Below are positions 48,146 to 58,051 of a stretch of DNA of 64,000 nt, one piece after another; position 1 is the first letter of the stretch; every line of letters begins with the position of its first letter. Source of the DNA: JADGRB01 sp036267635 (GTDB lineage: Bacteria > Myxococcota_A > Polyangia > Fen-1088); assembly GCA_036267635.1 (NCBI GenBank), contig DATAVR010000143.1, positions 6,008 to 70,007 on the forward strand, written 5' to 3'. The notes beneath the pieces were generated by a model that saw only the letters and a list, made by a program, of their open reading frames with translations, was not told the DNA's origin and did no database searches. Both the position numbers and the translations under genes were made by a program.

Positions 48146-49576
48146 ATGGGGCGGCGGACCGCGGCGACCGGCCTGCTGCTCCTCTGCTGCTTTTGCACGT
48201 CGGTGGCGCGCGCCGCGGATGCGCCGGCCACCGGCGACGCCCCGGCCGCCGCCACGCCACCCGCGCCGGCCGCGCCCGACCAGACGCAGGCGGCGGCCGC
48301 CCTGCGCGAGGCCCAGGAGGCCGAGGCGCAGGTGCTCGAGCTGCGGCACCAGATCGACACGCTCGAGCGCCAGCGCGCCGGTTACGACGACCTCCGTCAC
48401 CGCCTCGATCAGATCGACGCGCGCCAGCAGGAGATCGATCGCCAGGCGGCCGCGACGCGCGACCAGAACCCGCCCGAGACGTCGGTGGTCCGGTTCCGCG
48501 ACGGCGGCTTCGACATCCGCTCGCCCGACAACGGCTTCTATCTGCACCCGATGGTGCGCGTGCAGGCGATCTACACCGGCGCAGTCGCCAGCCCGGGGGC
48601 GATGGACCCGGCGCCGCCCGACCTCTCGGGGTTCTCGCTGGGGCGCGCGGAGATGATCCTGGAGGGGCACGTCGGAGGGCCTTTCTTCCAGTATCGGTTG
48701 CAGCTCGACGCAGCAGAGTCGCCCTCGCTCAAGGACGCCTACGTCGCCTGGCATCCACTCCGCATGCTCTCGGTCGAGGCGGGGCAGTTCAAGGTCCCCT
48801 ATGGTCTGCAGCGGCAGTATTGGAAGGCGGAGCTGGAGTTCGTCGACATCTCGGCGCCGATGGCAGCCTTCTCGCTGGAGCGCGATCTGGGGCTGATGCT
48901 CGTGGGGCGCCTCCTGCCCGGACGCTTGACCGTGCAGGCCGCGCTGCTCAACGGCTCGGGCGCCAACGTCCCCAACGACAACATCGATCTGGCGTACGCC
49001 CTGCGCGTCGTCGCCACCCCGTTCGGACCGCTGCCGGTGTCGGAGGGGGACATCGACGGTCACGTCCGCCCGCTGCTCTCCCTCGGCGCAGCCGGGTACT
49101 ACAGCCTGGTCCCGACCGACGTCGTCGCCCGCACCGGCGACCCCACGGCGGTGACCGACCTCGATGGCGACGGGCGCATCGACAACGTCGCCGTCTGGCA
49201 GGGCGGCCTCGAGCTGCGCGCGCTCTGGCGAGGTGCCGCGCTCCAGGCCGAGTGGTTTGGCCGCCTGGAGGATCCCGGAGCCGCGGGTCCCTCGCGCGAG
49301 TACTGGGGCGGCTACGTCCAGGGGAGCTACTTCCTGCTGCCGCATCGGCTGCAAGTCGCCGCGCGCGTGGGACACACCGATCTGCCGCTCTACGGCGCGA
49401 CCGTCGAGCAGCGCCTGCTGGCGGGCACTTCCCAGAACGAACAGAGCGGCGTGGTGTCGAGCTACCTGCGCGGACACCGGGTCAAGGCGCAGCTGGAATA
49501 CAGCCACCTCACCAGCGACGGGCAGACGGCGCCCGCCGTCCACCGGATGCAGGCGGCGGTGCAGGTCGGGTTCTAG
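48146..49576 (+). CDS. Porin O/P-type outer membrane protein with coiled-coil N-terminus
   Basis: A 476-residue outer-membrane beta barrel. A signal peptide (about 1-23, SVARA-AD) is followed by an Ala/Pro linker and a coiled coil (EAQVLELRHQIDTLERQRAG). The barrel begins DGGFDIRSPDNGFYLHPMVR, includes GGPFFQYRLQLDAAESPSLK, DAYVAWHPLRMLSVEAGQFK and SLERDLGLMLVG, typical of OprO/OprP-like porins, and ends in Phe. A loop DLDGDGRIDNV matches a calcium-binding DxDxDG loop. The coiled coil may bind peptidoglycan as SLH-less tethers do in related barrels. It is transcribed with lgt (two-base gap). Confidence 0.85.
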   Translation: MGRRTAATGLLLLCCFCTSVARAADAPATGDAPAAATPPAPAAPDQTQAAAALREAQEAEAQVLELRHQIDTLERQRAGYDDLRHRLDQIDARQQEIDRQAAATRDQNPPETSVVRFRDGGFDIRSPDNGFYLHPMVRVQAIYTGAVASPGAMDPAPPDLSGFSLGRAEMILEGHVGGPFFQYRLQLDAAESPSLKDAYVAWHPLRMLSVEAGQFKVPYGLQRQYWKAELEFVDISAPMAAFSLERDLGLMLVGRLLPGRLTVQAALLNGSGANVPNDNIDLAYALRVVATPFGPLPVSEGDIDGHVRPLLSLGAAGYYSLVPTDVVARTGDPTAVTDLDGDGRIDNVAVWQGGLELRALWRGAALQAEWFGRLEDPGAAGPSREYWGGYVQGSYFLLPHRLQVAARVGHTDLPLYGATVEQRLLAGTSQNEQSGVVSSYLRGHRVKAQLEYSHLTSDGQTAPAVHRMQAAVQVGF

Positions 49577-49624
49577 CGGCCGATCGGTGGTATAAGGCAG
49601 CCGACTTCTGGACAGGAGACGGGG

Positions 49625-50287
49625 ATGAGCCTGAAGCGGAGCCACACGAGCAGCAAAAGCGCTTTCGGCGGCAGCGACGCTGGCGCCAAGGTCGATCGCC
49701 AGGAGCTGTTCGACGAGCTCAAGCGGATGGCGGCGTCGAACGAAGCGTTCACCCCCGTCGACGTCGCGCTGTCGATCGGGTCGGGCGAGCCGCAGGTCTC
49801 GAAGGCGCTGCTCGGCCTCGCGGCCGAGGGCTACCTGGAGAAGGTCGACACCGGCAAGTACCGGGCGAGCGGCATGGCGGAGCTCGGACAGGCCGAGTTC
49901 CTCAAGGCGTTCGCGCGCGCGTCGCGCGTCGATTCCACCCGCCAGCGCGATCTCTCGGAGATCACCCGGCTCAAACAGAACAACGACATCATGAGGCAGC
50001 GGCTGCTCACGGCGATCGCCGAGCGCGACCACTACCTCGCCGCGCTCAAGAAGCACGGCATCGACCCCGGCCCGGCGCCGGTCGTGGCGGCGCCCGCCGC
50101 CGAGCCCGCCCCGGCGCCCGCCGCCTCTCGGCCGACGGCCGCCGCCAGCGGCGCGCCCGCGGGCTCCAACGACAGCGCTCCCGGTCCGGACGCGATGGCC
50201 GTCCCGTCGCCCGCCTCCGAGGAGGCGCCGTCGGGCCCCGGCGACGCCGGTGGGCACGAGGGCGCTCCCCCGACACACGAGGGCTGA
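49625..50287 (+). CDS. Winged-helix-like protein with Ala/Pro tail
   Basis: A 220-residue protein. Residues about 25-85 have winged-helix character: RQELFDELKRMAASNEAFTP, SIGSGEPQVSKALLGLAAEG, then YLEKVDTGKYRASG, so DNA binding is plausible. Residues about 95-140 form a helix (RLKQNNDIMRQRLLTAIAER), and the rest is low-complexity Ala/Pro/Gly. GGAGACGGGG provides the ribosome site. It is followed 18 bases later by sixA. Regulator or chromatin-type role only inferred. Confidence 0.65.
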   Translation: MSLKRSHTSSKSAFGGSDAGAKVDRQELFDELKRMAASNEAFTPVDVALSIGSGEPQVSKALLGLAAEGYLEKVDTGKYRASGMAELGQAEFLKAFARASRVDSTRQRDLSEITRLKQNNDIMRQRLLTAIAERDHYLAALKKHGIDPGPAPVVAAPAAEPAPAPAASRPTAAASGAPAGSNDSAPGPDAMAVPSPASEEAPSGPGDAGGHEGAPPTHEG

Positions 50288-50305
50288 GGCCCGGCTGGCG
50301 GCGTC

Positions 50306-50809
50306 ATGCGGGTGACGCTGATCCGACACGCAGAGGCCGGGGACGACGCGCCCCGCGACGAGGCGCGGGCGCTCACCGGGCGGGGCCGCGAGGACGCACG
50401 CCGGCTGGGACGCGCCCTCGCCCGTCGTGGCGTGGAGTTTTCTCTCATCGTCACGAGCCCGCTCGTGCGCGCCGTCCAGACGGCCGAAATCGTCGCCGCG
50501 GAGGTGGCCTACCGCGACCGGATCGCGGTGACCGACCTGCTGATCCCCGAGGGGGCGCCGCCGCGCCTGCTGGCCTTTTTGAAGGCGACCGCGCGGCAGC
50601 TCGACATGGCGCCCTCGATCGCGCTCGTGGCGCACGAGCCGATCCTCTCGGCGCTGGCGGCTGCCCTCATCGGCAAGGCGCGCCACCCCCCGCTGCGCAA
50701 GACCGAAGCGCTGCGCATCCGCGTCGGCGCCGCCTCGAACGGAGATCCCACCGGAAAGGGGATCCTGCGCTGGCGCGTCGATGCCCGCGGTCGCCGGGAG
50801 CAGCTATGA
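50306..50809 (+). CDS. sixA: SixA-type phosphohistidine phosphatase
   Basis: A 167-residue histidine phosphatase of the SixA type. MRVTLIRHAEAG carries the catalytic RH(A), SPLVRAVQTAEIVA is the next conserved block and ALVAHEPILSAL has the second catalytic His. E. coli SixA removes phosphate from histidine-containing phosphotransfer domains and from the nitrogen PTS. With several histidine kinases in the window, a damping role in phosphorelays is plausible. The C-terminal GILRWRVDARGR fits family members. Confidence 0.88.
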   Translation: MRVTLIRHAEAGDDAPRDEARALTGRGREDARRLGRALARRGVEFSLIVTSPLVRAVQTAEIVAAEVAYRDRIAVTDLLIPEGAPPRLLAFLKATARQLDMAPSIALVAHEPILSALAAALIGKARHPPLRKTEALRIRVGAASNGDPTGKGILRWRVDARGRREQL

Positions 50810-50845
50810 GAAATCGGCCGCTTCGCTTAAAATAACCTGCTCCGA

Positions 50846-51817
50846 ATGCCGGCCAAGAAAACCGGAGGGCCCGCCCCCTCGACGTTCAAGGACACGACGG
50901 AGACCAAGCCAGCGGTCCCGCCGGAGTCCGACCGCGAGCAGAAGCGCAATCTCGCCTACCTGGTGGTGCTGGCCGGGGTCAGCGCCGGCGAGATGTTCAA
51001 GCTGCAGGAGGACAAGACCGTGGTCGGCCGCGGACCGACGGTCGGCGTCCGGCTGAACGACGAAGGGGTCTCGCGCGAGCACTGTCAGTTCCTGCGCGAG
51101 GGGGAGAAGATCATCGTGGTCGACCTCGGCTCGACCAACGGCACCTTCTGCAACGGGATCAAGATCGACCGCAAGGAGCTGGCCGACGGCGACAAGATCA
51201 TGGTCGGCTCTACGACGATCCTGAAGTTCACCTACCACGACTATCTGGACGAGGTGTTCCAGCGCCAGATGTACGAGTCGGCGCTGCGCGACGGCCTCAC
51301 CAAGGTCTTCAACAAGAAGTACTTCACCGACTATCTGGAGAAGGAGTTCGCCTTCGCCGCGCGCCACAAGGGACCGCTGGCGCTCATCTTCCTGGACATC
51401 GATCACTTCAAGAAGATCAACGACACCCACGGCCACCCGGCGGGCGACTTCGTGCTGGCCGAGCTCTCGCAGATGATGGCGGAGCTCTTGCGCACCGAGG
51501 ACGTGCTGGCCCGCTTCGGCGGCGAGGAGTTCACCATCCTCTGCCGCGGGTCGGACCAGGCGGGGGCCAAGATCGTCGCCGAGCGGCTGCGCGCCGCCGT
51601 CGAGGCGCGCAAGTTCACCTTCGGCGGCAAGGACATCCCGGTCACCATCAGCCTCGGCATCGCCGCCGTCCCCGAGAGCGGCGTCAGCGACCACGCCTCC
51701 TTCCTGGCCGCGGCCGACAAGGCGCTCTACGAGGCGAAGCGGAGCGGCCGCAACCGCGTCTGCCTTCACGGCTCCGAAAAGACGCCCAAGCCCGAGCCGC
51801 GCAAAGACAAGAGCTGA
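50846..51817 (+). CDS. FHA - diguanylate cyclase protein
   Basis: A 323-residue cytoplasmic protein. After a polar leader comes an FHA domain (about 50-130: VVGRGPTVGVRLNDEGVSRE, GR..SREH and GSTNGTFCNG are the phosphothreonine-binding loops). The GGDEF domain (about 155-315) has RDGLTKVFNKKYFTDYLEKE, LDIDHFKKINDTHGHP and FGGEEFTILCRG; RTED five residues before GGEEF is an I-site. FHA control implies that Ser/Thr kinase signals govern c-di-GMP synthesis, an architecture characteristic of myxobacteria. It is the last plus-strand gene in this run. Confidence 0.93.
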   Translation: MPAKKTGGPAPSTFKDTTETKPAVPPESDREQKRNLAYLVVLAGVSAGEMFKLQEDKTVVGRGPTVGVRLNDEGVSREHCQFLREGEKIIVVDLGSTNGTFCNGIKIDRKELADGDKIMVGSTTILKFTYHDYLDEVFQRQMYESALRDGLTKVFNKKYFTDYLEKEFAFAARHKGPLALIFLDIDHFKKINDTHGHPAGDFVLAELSQMMAELLRTEDVLARFGGEEFTILCRGSDQAGAKIVAERLRAAVEARKFTFGGKDIPVTISLGIAAVPESGVSDHASFLAAADKALYEAKRSGRNRVCLHGSEKTPKPEPRKDKS

Positions 51818-51877
51818 TCGGTCGAGTGCAGCTCCCGGAGCGGGGATCGGCTCGCTCTTGGCGCCGCCCGCTCGTGA

Positions 51878-53107
51878 CTAACGCAGCCGGGCCATCGCCA
51901 GCACCATGGCGACGCCGAGGCCGACCGCGCCGACGAGGTAGGGCGCGCGCGGATCGATCGCCGCGTAGAGCGCGCCGCCCACGATCGGCCCGAGCGCGCG
52001 CGCCAGCGCGGAGGCGGACTGCAGCGTCCCCAGCGTCATCCCCTGGGTCGTGGCGCTCGCGCGGCGGGAAGCGAACGCCGGCAGCGTCGGCGAGCAGAGC
52101 CCGCTGCCGAGCGCGATGAGCGCGGAGGCGACCAGCAGGCCGGCCTTTCCCGAGGCCCCGAAGAGCGGAGAGAAACCGAGGAGCGCGAACGCCAGCGCCT
52201 GGATGCCGAGGCCGCCCTGGATCAACCGCCCCTCGCCGAACCGGGGGACGAGCCGGGCCACCAGGCCGCCTTGGACCAGCGCGCTCACGATCCCCACCAG
52301 GCCGAACACCCGCCCGGTCCCGGCGTCCGACATCCCGAACCCGTCGGCGGTGAAGAGGCGGAAGGTCTGCTCCATGCCGGAGAACCAGAGGTAGAGCATG
52401 AAGTTGATGGCCACCGCGGCGCCGATGCCGGGAACGGAGATCGCGGCGCGAAAGGCGCCGAGATCGATCGGCGAGGCGCGACGCAACGATCGACCGCGCT
52501 TCTCCGGCGGCAGCGACTCCGGCAGGGTGCGAAACGCCAGCAGGAGGTTGATGATGGAGAGGCCGGCCGCCACCAGCGGCGGCAGCATCCCTTCGCGCCC
52601 GAAGGGATGGAACCGCGACAGCTCACCGCCAATGAAGGGGCCGAAGATGAAGCCGAGGCCGAAGGAGATCCCCACGATCGCCATCCCCCGCGCGCGCCGC
52701 TCGGGCGTGGTCACGTCGGCGATGTAGGCCTGCGCGACGGCGATGTTCGCGGTGGCGATGCCGCTCCAGATGCGCGCGACGAAGAGCCAGATCAAGGTCG
52801 GCGCGAAGCCGAGCGTCGCCATCCCGATCGCCGAGGCGGCGATGCTCCAGAGCAGCACCGGACGCCGCCCGACCCGATCGGAGAGCCGCCCCCAGATCGG
52901 GATGAACAGGAACTGCATGACCGAGAAGACCGCCCCCGGCAGCGTGGCCAGGAAGTCGCCGGCACCCAGACGCCGCGCGATCCCCGGGAGAAACGGAATC
53001 ACCAGCCCGAAGCCGAGCAGGTCGAGAAAGACGGTGAGGAACAGCGTGCCGAGCGAGGCGTTGCGGATCCCTTTGCCGTCGGCGGCGGCCGGCACGGCGG
53101 CGGTCAT
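51878..53107 (-). CDS. MFS transporter (TetA-like)
   Basis: A 409-residue member of the DHA1/TetA-like branch with 12 predicted TM helices. LDLLGFGLVIPFLPGIARRL is TM1, IWGRLSDRVGRRPVLLWSIA is motif A between TM2 and TM3, and RIWSGIATANIAVAQAYIAD is motif B-like. The substrate is unknown; drug, sugar or peptide export are all possible. It starts at ATG 53107, sharing ATGA with the upstream lipase-maturation-type gene. The much longer frame that contains it is a shadow beyond this start. Confidence 0.9.
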   Translation of the reverse strand: MTAAVPAAADGKGIRNASLGTLFLTVFLDLLGFGLVIPFLPGIARRLGAGDFLATLPGAVFSVMQFLFIPIWGRLSDRVGRRPVLLWSIAASAIGMATLGFAPTLIWLFVARIWSGIATANIAVAQAYIADVTTPERRARGMAIVGISFGLGFIFGPFIGGELSRFHPFGREGMLPPLVAAGLSIINLLLAFRTLPESLPPEKRGRSLRRASPIDLGAFRAAISVPGIGAAVAINFMLYLWFSGMEQTFRLFTADGFGMSDAGTGRVFGLVGIVSALVQGGLVARLVPRFGEGRLIQGGLGIQALAFALLGFSPLFGASGKAGLLVASALIALGSGLCSPTLPAFASRRASATTQGMTLGTLQSASALARALGPIVGGALYAAIDPRAPYLVGAVGLGVAMVLAMARLR

Positions 53108-54657
53108 CGGTTTCCGCCGGGGCAGGGAACGGCGCGGCTCATCGCCACCCGGGCGCGCTGCCACCAGACGCCGGTCTCGCGCCGCTCGGCGCGGCTGGCG
53201 AATTCGTACCGCCAATAGACGAGGCGCACGGCCGCGGGGTGCGGCGGGAGCGGTTGGCGAAACAGCGGCTGCACGGCCGCGGGATCCTCGCACATTCTCT
53301 CCACCAGCGTGGAGACGTAAGCTGGTTCGCGGCGGCGAAAAGCGAGCCCGTAGAACCAGAGCTGGAAGTCGACCCGCGGCTGGTGCGGCGCCACGAAGTC
53401 GGGCGCGCGCCGCGGATCGCCCGGCTTGTGCCAAAAATACTGCGGCGTCCAGGGAGCGCTCTCGTCGTCGGCGCGGGCCGCGTCGGTCCCGGCGGCCAGC
53501 GTCTGCAGCTCCGGCTCGATGCGCTCGCGCGTGATCGAGGCGAAGAGGTGGTAGCTGTTCACCAACCGAAATCGCCGATTGAGCTCGAAGAGGGGGGCGA
53601 CGACCCCCAGCGCGCGCCCCGGCTCGGTGAACGCGTAGAGCGCGTCGGTGAGCGACACGAGCAGGAACAGCGCCGCGCCCGCGCGGCCAATCCAGCGCGC
53701 CTTGGTCACCGGCGTCGGCGGTGGATTTTCCTCGGCCTGTGCAGAAACGCGGCGCACCCGGAAAGCCAGCAGCCGCGTGACGCCGCGGCGGACCGCCGAG
53801 GGCACCAGCCGCGCCGCCTGCGCCCCGGCGCGAGCGACGTCGACGTCGTCGAGCAGAAAGACGCTCAGTGCCGCGGCGAGGTAGCAGAAAAAGCCGTAGT
53901 TGGCGGTAGCGGCGTTGCAGATCTGGAAGAACGAAAAGACGAACGCGGCGAAGAGGCGCGCCCGCCGTGGCCCGAAGATCAGGAACGGCACCCCGAGCTC
54001 GAGCAGCAGCGTGGCCCGGCTCTCGAGGTGGTGCCACCAAACCGGCAGATGGTACGCGGTGAACGCCAGCCAGGTCGGCAGCGGCGCCGTCTGGTAGTAG
54101 TAGGTCATCGCGCTGCCGTCCTGCCAGTCGCCGAGATCCGACTGCCACTTGGCGATGCCCGACTCGAAGTAGAGCTTGAACAGCACCACCCGGAACAGGA
54201 AGTGAACGAGCGGCGCCGGTCTGGTGGTCGGCAACAGGGCGGCCAGGAGGCCGCACTCGAGCAGCAGGTTGTCCCACTGGAACGAGAGGAAGTCGCGGCT
54301 CACGGTGGCGTACGAAAGGTAGAGCGCCGTCGAGAGCGCGAAGCAGAGCCGCGGCCACAGACCAAAGAGCGCCGCCAGCGCCAGCGCCGCGCCGACGATG
54401 GTGCCGCCGACCAGCACGCCGTCCGAGTGGAACCGCCAGAGGAGCGTCGGCAGCTCGAACGGCGAGACCCGCCCGTCGGCGCGCACGGCGTCCATGAATT
54501 CCCCCACCGGAAGCAGCCCGCGGCTGCCGATGAGGACCCGCACCTGACTGCCGAGCGACAGCCACGCCGCGAGCGAGATGAGCGCGCAGAGCCGGCTCCC
54601 GAGAGCTCCGACCGCGGCGCCCGATCCGAAGGTCCAGGGCGGCCAGCGCCGGGTCAT
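53104..54657 (-). CDS. Lipase maturation factor family protein
   Basis: A 517-residue polytopic membrane protein of the LMF family. The family core is visible: SRDFLSFQWDNLLLECGLLA, RVVLFKLYFESGIAKWQSDL, SAMTYYYQTAPLPTWLAFTA and YHLPVWWHHLESRATLLLEL, then a soluble C-terminal region with ESAPWTPQYFWHKPGDPRRA. Human LMF1 is needed to fold secreted lipases. Bacterial homologues have no established role. It sits eight bases after the HDAC-like gene and overlaps the MFS gene, within a four-gene unit. Confidence 0.9.
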   Translation of the reverse strand: MTRRWPPWTFGSGAAVGALGSRLCALISLAAWLSLGSQVRVLIGSRGLLPVGEFMDAVRADGRVSPFELPTLLWRFHSDGVLVGGTIVGAALALAALFGLWPRLCFALSTALYLSYATVSRDFLSFQWDNLLLECGLLAALLPTTRPAPLVHFLFRVVLFKLYFESGIAKWQSDLGDWQDGSAMTYYYQTAPLPTWLAFTAYHLPVWWHHLESRATLLLELGVPFLIFGPRRARLFAAFVFSFFQICNAATANYGFFCYLAAALSVFLLDDVDVARAGAQAARLVPSAVRRGVTRLLAFRVRRVSAQAEENPPPTPVTKARWIGRAGAALFLLVSLTDALYAFTEPGRALGVVAPLFELNRRFRLVNSYHLFASITRERIEPELQTLAAGTDAARADDESAPWTPQYFWHKPGDPRRAPDFVAPHQPRVDFQLWFYGLAFRRREPAYVSTLVERMCEDPAAVQPLFRQPLPPHPAAVRLVYWRYEFASRAERRETGVWWQRARVAMSRAVPCPGGNR

Positions 54658-54664
54658 GGTGTCG

Positions 54665-55707
<1,043 letters not shown>

Positions 55708-55711
<4 letters not shown>

Positions 55712-57120
55712 GACGGCACCGCCGGAAGCTCGAAGCTGAACACGCTGCCGCCGCCGGGCGCGTCCCGCACCACCACCTCGCCGCCGTGGTCGCGCACGAT
55801 CTCACGCACGAAGGCCAGCCCGAGCCCGGTCCCCTTCTCACGGGTGGTGAAGAACGGCGTGAAGATCTGCTCGCGCAGCTCGGTCGGCACGCCGGGCCCG
55901 TCGTCGCGCACCTCGATGCGCACGTCCCCTTGCACCCGCCGCGCCGCCAACTGGATGCGCCCGTTCCGGGCCGCGGTGGCGGCGTTGCGGGCCAGGTTCA
56001 AGAGCACCCGCCGAAGCTGCCCGGCGTCGGCGCGGACGCTGAGTCGCGCCGGAACGTCGACGGCGATCGCCGCGCCGCTCGACGCCCGGGTCAGCTCGCG
56101 CACCTCGTCGCAAAGCGGCGCCAGCTCGACCGATTCGAGGTTCGGGGGCGGACGGCGGGCGAACTCCAGGAACTCGTTCACCACGATCTTGAGGTGACCG
56201 ACCTCGCGCTCGATGCGCTGAACCTCTTCCAGACGCTCCGGTTGCCCGCCGAGCGCGTCGCGCAAGAGGCCGGCGTAGAGCTCGAGGCCCCCGAGCGGAT
56301 TGCGCACCTCGTGCGCGATGCCGGCCAGCATCATCTGCATCCTTTCGTCGCGCGCCTTGAGCGCGGCGCGGGTCTCCTCGAAGGTCTGCGCCAGAACGCC
56401 GATCTCGTCGCGCGTCTCGATCGGAACCGGGGCGTCGAGATCGCCGCGCCCCAAACGCGCCGCCGCCTGCGCGAGGCGCGTGACCGGACCGGAGATCCGG
56501 CGCGCCAGCCAGAGGGTCAACGCCAGCACGCCGATGGCGGCGGCGATCCCGGCCAGGATCATCGACCGGCGGAAGGCGGCCAGCACCGCCGGGTAGTCGG
56601 CGTTCCCTTCCACGGCGACCAGGCCGGCGACCTCGCCGGGCTCGCCGACGGCGGCGTAGGCGCGCTGGTAGGGGACGCCATCGTGCCCGACGAAGAGCGG
56701 CGAAGCGGCCGGCGCCCCGGCCACGGCGCGCGCGATCTCGGCGCGATCGGCCTCGAGATCGTAGGCCCGCGCGCCGAGCGCCAGCGCGCCCGCCGTGTCG
56801 CCGCGCGCGCCCAGCTCCGGCGTCACCGCGAGGACGCGCCGCACGCCGAGCCGCGCGCGCGCGGACTCCAGCCGCCGCCGGACGTTTGCATACGTGAGCG
56901 ACGCCTCGTCGCCCGGTCCGATCGCGCGCAGCTGCTCGGGGAGGATCGTCGCCGCCGCCCCCGCCGCGGCCGTCTCCAGCCGCCGCGACAGCTCCCCCTC
57001 GAGCGCGCGCCGCGCCAGCTGGTGAGCGATGAAACCGAACACCAACAGCGCACCCACCGTCGGAACGATAGTCCCCACCAGGAGGCGTGCCAGCAGTCTT
57101 CGGGACGGCCGGGCGTCCAT
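55708..57120 (-). CDS. Membrane sensor histidine kinase
   Basis: A 470-residue kinase. TM1 lies at about 10-33 and TM2 at about 180-200 (ILAGIAAAIGVLALTLWLAR), enclosing a periplasmic sensor. HAMP (RRISGPVTRLAQAAARLGRG) follows. The phosphorylated His is in GIAHEVRNPLGGLELYAG. ATP-binding boxes are NLARNAATAARNG (N), DDGPGVP (G1) and GTGLGLAFVREIV (G2). No response regulator is adjacent; the gene instead precedes the HDAC, LMF and MFS genes. ATG 57120 is used because the first 24 residues of the longer frame look non-coding. Confidence 0.92.
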
Positions 57121-57328
57121 CGCGCCATTGTGCCGCCCAGGCGCGGGCGCGCCAAGCCGGGGCCGGGTCGGGATCCAGGAATGGGCTGCCACTTGGAAGA
57201 TCTCGGAAAAAATTTGCGCTCGGCGCGACGAAGGAAAGCAGGCCCGGCACCTTGCTCCGCTGCCCTGAAATGCACACGGTCACGTCAATCGAGAGTGGTG
57301 TTTTCCTTTTTGGCCGGGAGGTTCGCAA

Positions 57329-57880
57329 ATGGATACGAAATCGATGACCCGTAAGGAGTTCGTCACCCTGACGTTCACCCTGCTCGGCGGCGCCGCCACG
57401 GTGGCAGCCTGCAGCTCGAGCTCGAACAACAACGGCACCGGTGGAACCAACGGCTCCGCTGGAGCCACCGGCATTGGCGCCACCTGCGCCAACCCGCTGC
57501 CGGAGACACAGGTCGCCGACGCCACCGGTCACTTCCACACAGTGATGATTCAGGCCTCGCTCCTGGACGCCGCGACCGATCAGACGATCACCACCGGCCC
57601 AGCGACGCCCGACATGGACGGCGGCACGGTCTCGGCGCACATGCACATGGTGACGCTCACGGTCGCGAACCTGGCGACGCTGAAGGGCGGCGGCCAGGTC
57701 ACGGTCACGTCGCAACCGGCTGGGCTCGGCCCCCACACGCACATGTACATGGTCAGCTGCGGGGCAGTGACCAGCACCGGTGGGACCAACGGCGCGGCGG
57801 GCACCAGCGGCGCCGCCGGCATCTCGGGCGCCGCCGGCGGCTCGGGCGCCGCCGGCATCTCGGGCGCCGCCGGCGCCTGA
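57329..57880 (+). CDS. His/Met-rich lipoprotein with Gly-Ala repeat tail
   Basis: A 183-residue lipoprotein. The signal ends VAACSSS, so the Cys is acylated; an SSSNNN linker follows. The central domain (about 55-140) has HFHTVM, AHMHMV and PHTHMYMVSC, His/Met pairs that could bind copper or another metal. The C-terminus (about 150-183) is a repeat of six residues (GAAG plus two) from an 18-base DNA repeat. GGGAGG precedes ATG 57329. No family is recognised. It is divergent from the sensor kinase by about 200 bases. Confidence 0.7.
   Translation: MDTKSMTRKEFVTLTFTLLGGAATVAACSSSSNNNGTGGTNGSAGATGIGATCANPLPETQVADATGHFHTVMIQASLLDAATDQTITTGPATPDMDGGTVSAHMHMVTLTVANLATLKGGGQVTVTSQPAGLGPHTHMYMVSCGAVTSTGGTNGAAGTSGAAGISGAAGGSGAAGISGAAGA
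57791..57877. repeat. 18-bp tandem repeat encoding Gly-Ala hexapeptides
   Basis: Four full 18-base units (57791-57808, 57809-57826, 57827-57844, 57845-57862) and a 15-base final unit (57863-57877) encode the lipoprotein tail. Units two to four are nearly identical; the first uses other codons for the same residues, so the repeat has diverged from one end. Confidence 0.75.
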
Positions 57881-57992
57881 TCGACCCGTCCGTCCGCTCC
57901 CTTCGACTGACCGCGTCGTTTCTCCCGGCGCGGCCGTCAAAGCGCCACCAAAACAGCGCCCAGGCCGGCTCGCAGAAAAATCGCGCGCCGGC

Positions 57993-58020
57993 TTGACTTA
58001 CGGGCACCTTACGCTAAAAA
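57993..58020 (+). promoter_or_regulatory. Candidate sigma-70-type promoter of the dnaG-rpoD unit
   Basis: TTGACT (57993-57998) and TAAAAA (58015-58020) are separated by 16 bases and stand out in GC-rich DNA. Transcription would begin near 58027, giving a leader of about 25 bases before the dnaG GTG. Matches the -35 box well and the -10 box at three or four positions. Confidence 0.45.
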
Positions 58021-58051
58021 ATGCCCGCCTTCCGGTGCGGCGGATATTCTT

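Noticed and set aside
46961..49576. 871-codon frame covering lgt and the porin
   Set aside because: Its first part is a shadow of lgt; the porin signal peptide starts at ATG 48146.
51878..54565. 895-residue transporter fusion
   Set aside because: The upstream half is an out-of-frame shadow of the lipase-maturation-type gene. The MFS start with ATGA coupling is at 53107.
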